A stretch of DNA of 64,000 bases from assembly GCF_002257585.1 (NCBI RefSeq), contig NZ_CP022743.1, forward strand, positions 1-64,000. The letters are read 5' to 3'. A program made the position numbers and the translations under genes. The notes under the pieces are model-generated. The model saw only the letters and a program-made list of their open reading frames with translations. It had not been told where the DNA came from and ran no database searches. The first letter of the stretch is position 1. The number at the start of each line of letters is the position of its first letter. Origin of the DNA: Mucilaginibacter xinganensis. GTDB taxonomy: Bacteria > Bacteroidota > Bacteroidia > Sphingobacteriales > Sphingobacteriaceae. Positions 62,400 to 64,000 of the stretch are shown here, piece after piece.

Positions 62400-64000
62400 A
62401 ATAACTTTCTTTTTTTAGCCGCCAGGTGTGTGGCTATACTGGTAAATGAAATAATGGTTACTGTACTTAAGGGCATCAATATAGCCGCTGTAAGAGGCGA
62501 TAGCTTTCCGGTTACGGCATAGCTTAACCCAATAAGGTTATAAGTAAGGGAGATTAAAAACGAAATGTGAATTACCTTAACTGTATCTTTTGCAAATCGT
62601 AAAAACGCAGGCAGCTTTTCAAATGATCTTCCGTCAAGGATGGCATCGCTTCCGGGTGAAAAGTTGTTTACATCATCGGTAATAGCTATACCCACGTCGC
62701 TTTGCTTTAGCGCTCCCGAATCGTTCAGCCCGTCTCCTATCATCATTACCTTGTGTTTGCCTGATTGCAGCGATTGGATGAAGTCGAGCTTTTGCTGCGG
62801 CGACTGGCTGAAATGCATTTTTTGCTGACCCTTAAAAAAGGGAAGCAGTTCAAAGCGTTCGTGGTCGTTATCGCCCGAAAGCAGTTGCAGGTTATAAGAC
62901 TGGTCAAGGCAGGCAATATTTTCCAGCCCTTCGCGGTAATGATGCGAAAAAGCAAAATAACCGAGGTACATTTCATTGATCATGATGTGCACATTGGTAG
63001 AATGGATTGCTTTTTCCGGCTCGCCAAGCACCAGGCCCGCGCTGCCCAGCTTAATTTGGTTTCCATTAATAGTAGCTGATATTCCTTTACCTGCAATTTC
63101 TGAATATTGCGCTACGTGTAGCCGCTGTGCACCGCCGAGTGACCGGTAGATCATTCTGCTTAAAGGGTGAATGGAGTTGATGCAGGCGCTATAGATCAAT
63201 TGTTTTTGCTCATCGTTTAGTACAGCCGCGGTCCTAATATCCTGGTTATTACCGGCGGTTATAGTGCCGGTTTTATCAAAAACGATGGTATCAATCCGGG
63301 CCAGGTGTTCAACTACTGCGGTGTTTTTAAGATAAAATAAGTTCCTGTCGAAAATGCTAAGCGCCGCCGACATGGTAAATGGCGTACTTAAAGCCAGCGC
63401 ACATGGACAGGCAACTATCAGCACAGCTGTAAATGCGGCAAGTCCTCTTTTAAAGTCGCCTGGTAGCCAGAAAAAAAATGAAGAGAAAGCAATAACCAAT
63501 AAAACAACCGTAAAGTACTTGCTTACCTTTTCATTAAAGGTTTGCATCTTATTGTCCTGCTGCCGGGTAAAAGCTTCATTATTCCATAGCTGTGTAAGGT
63601 AGCTTTGCGACACCGCTTTAACTACCTCAAGTTCAATAGCCTCGCCGGTTTGCCTGCCGCCTGCGTAAATAATCTCGCCTAAGGTTTTATTTACAGGCAA
63701 CGCCTCGCCGGTAACAAAGCTAAAGTCAATCAGCGCTTCCCCCTTTAATAATATAGCGTCCGCGGGAATAATCTCGTTGTGCCGTATTATTATCCGGTGA
63801 TGTGTGTGTAATTGCGACAAGGGTACAGGTTTTTCAATTTCGTTTTCTATAACATGCACCGCAACAGGGAAAAATGAACGGTAATCCCTTTCGAAAGAAA
63901 TATGGTAATAGGTTTTTTTCTGAACAAACTTTCCTACCAGCAAAAAGAACACCAGCCCGCAGAGCGTATCGGCAAAGCCTGCCCCTGTTTTTGTTAATAT
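62396..64000 (-). CDS. ccoI: Copper-translocating P-type ATPase CcoI (FixI), partial
   Basis: The reading frame continues past the right edge, so the N-terminus (metal-binding domain and first helices) is missing; 534 residues are present. It shows the metal-transport CPC motif (IVACPCALALSTPFTMS), the phosphorylation site VFDKTGTIT, TGEALPVNK and the hinge MIGDGLNDSGALKQSDVGIAI. CcoI exports copper for cbb3 oxidase assembly. A GTG at 63952 looks like a start in isolation, but the upstream 16 codons (GAGFADTLCGL) continue the family sequence, so it is not the start. Confidence 0.95.
   Translation of the reverse strand: MLTKTGAGFADTLCGLVFFLLVGKFVQKKTYYHISFERDYRSFFPVAVHVIENEIEKPVPLSQLHTHHRIIIRHNEIIPADAILLKGEALIDFSFVTGEALPVNKTLGEIIYAGGRQTGEAIELEVVKAVSQSYLTQLWNNEAFTRQQDNKMQTFNEKVSKYFTVVLLVIAFSSFFFWLPGDFKRGLAAFTAVLIVACPCALALSTPFTMSAALSIFDRNLFYLKNTAVVEHLARIDTIVFDKTGTITAGNNQDIRTAAVLNDEQKQLIYSACINSIHPLSRMIYRSLGGAQRLHVAQYSEIAGKGISATINGNQIKLGSAGLVLGEPEKAIHSTNVHIMINEMYLGYFAFSHHYREGLENIACLDQSYNLQLLSGDNDHERFELLPFFKGQQKMHFSQSPQQKLDFIQSLQSGKHKVMMIGDGLNDSGALKQSDVGIAITDDVNNFSPGSDAILDGRSFEKLPAFLRFAKDTVKVIHISFLISLTYNLIGLSYAVTGKLSPLTAAILMPLSTVTIISFTSIATHLAAKKRKLL

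Noticed and set aside
63953..64000. GTG at 63952 as the true start of ccoI
   Set aside because: The upstream codons to the window edge continue CcoI family sequence, so the gene is truncated by the window, not starting there.
1..64000. CRISPR array, tRNA, rRNA, prophage or insertion sequence
   Set aside because: No direct-repeat array, no cloverleaf-like tRNA, no rRNA segment and no transposase, integrase or phage-like gene was recognised.

Overview
This window reads as part of a Bacteroidota chromosome, most like Sphingobacteriaceae of the Mucilaginibacter/Pedobacter type. The signs are the protein families (LytS/LytTR pair, DUF4932, GH130, fused CcoN-CcoO, a 29-residue AURKAIP1/COX24 protein), promoters with a TAnnTTTG -7 box, A-rich leaders with no clear Shine-Dalgarno sequence, and small palindromic intergenic repeats. 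The window opens exactly at dnaA. I saw no phage, insertion sequence, CRISPR array, rRNA or tRNA. Genus assignment is inference.

Layout. 1-6840: dnaA, an NTF2-like exported protein, and a LytTR regulator/LytS kinase pair divergent from a DUF4932 putative metalloprotease and an alpha/beta hydrolase. 6857-13304: radA (with an in-frame repeat insertion), the HU / TPR / mS38-like / rng operon, and divergent mutY-ssb. 13383-21604: exported dipeptidyl peptidase, beta-lactamase-fold hydrolase, hybrid histidine kinase convergent with an NtrC-type regulator, and a small PepSY-like protein. 21834-29839: a heme cluster hemJ-hemE-(TPR)-(two-component pair)-hemL-hemB-hemCD. 30086-38089: polA, tag and small enzymes, ending with an AraC regulator. 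38247-43953: exported amidohydrolase-fold pair and a GH130 protein.

44253-64000 is a low-oxygen energy region. It contains a VTT membrane protein, an OmpW-like porin, a PAS histidine kinase whose PAS domain carries the FixL heme-pocket residues, a response regulator fused to a Crp/Fnr domain, ackA-pta, an alcohol dehydrogenase, a D-lactate dehydrogenase with hemN, and the cbb3 oxidase set ccoI-S-NO-Q-P-G-H plus a TauE/SafE-like protein. Palindromes of the form AAATGAC-N4-GTCATTT, geometrically like Fnr boxes, lie upstream of the VTT gene, the OmpW gene and the adh/ldh-hemN divergent region, with a weaker one before ccoNO.

The most interesting proposal is that the kinase and fused regulator form a compact FixL-FixJ-FixK-like oxygen circuit. 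It would control cbb3 respiration, oxygen-independent heme synthesis and fermentation from these boxes. The protein motifs and palindromes are seen directly; the regulatory link is inference.
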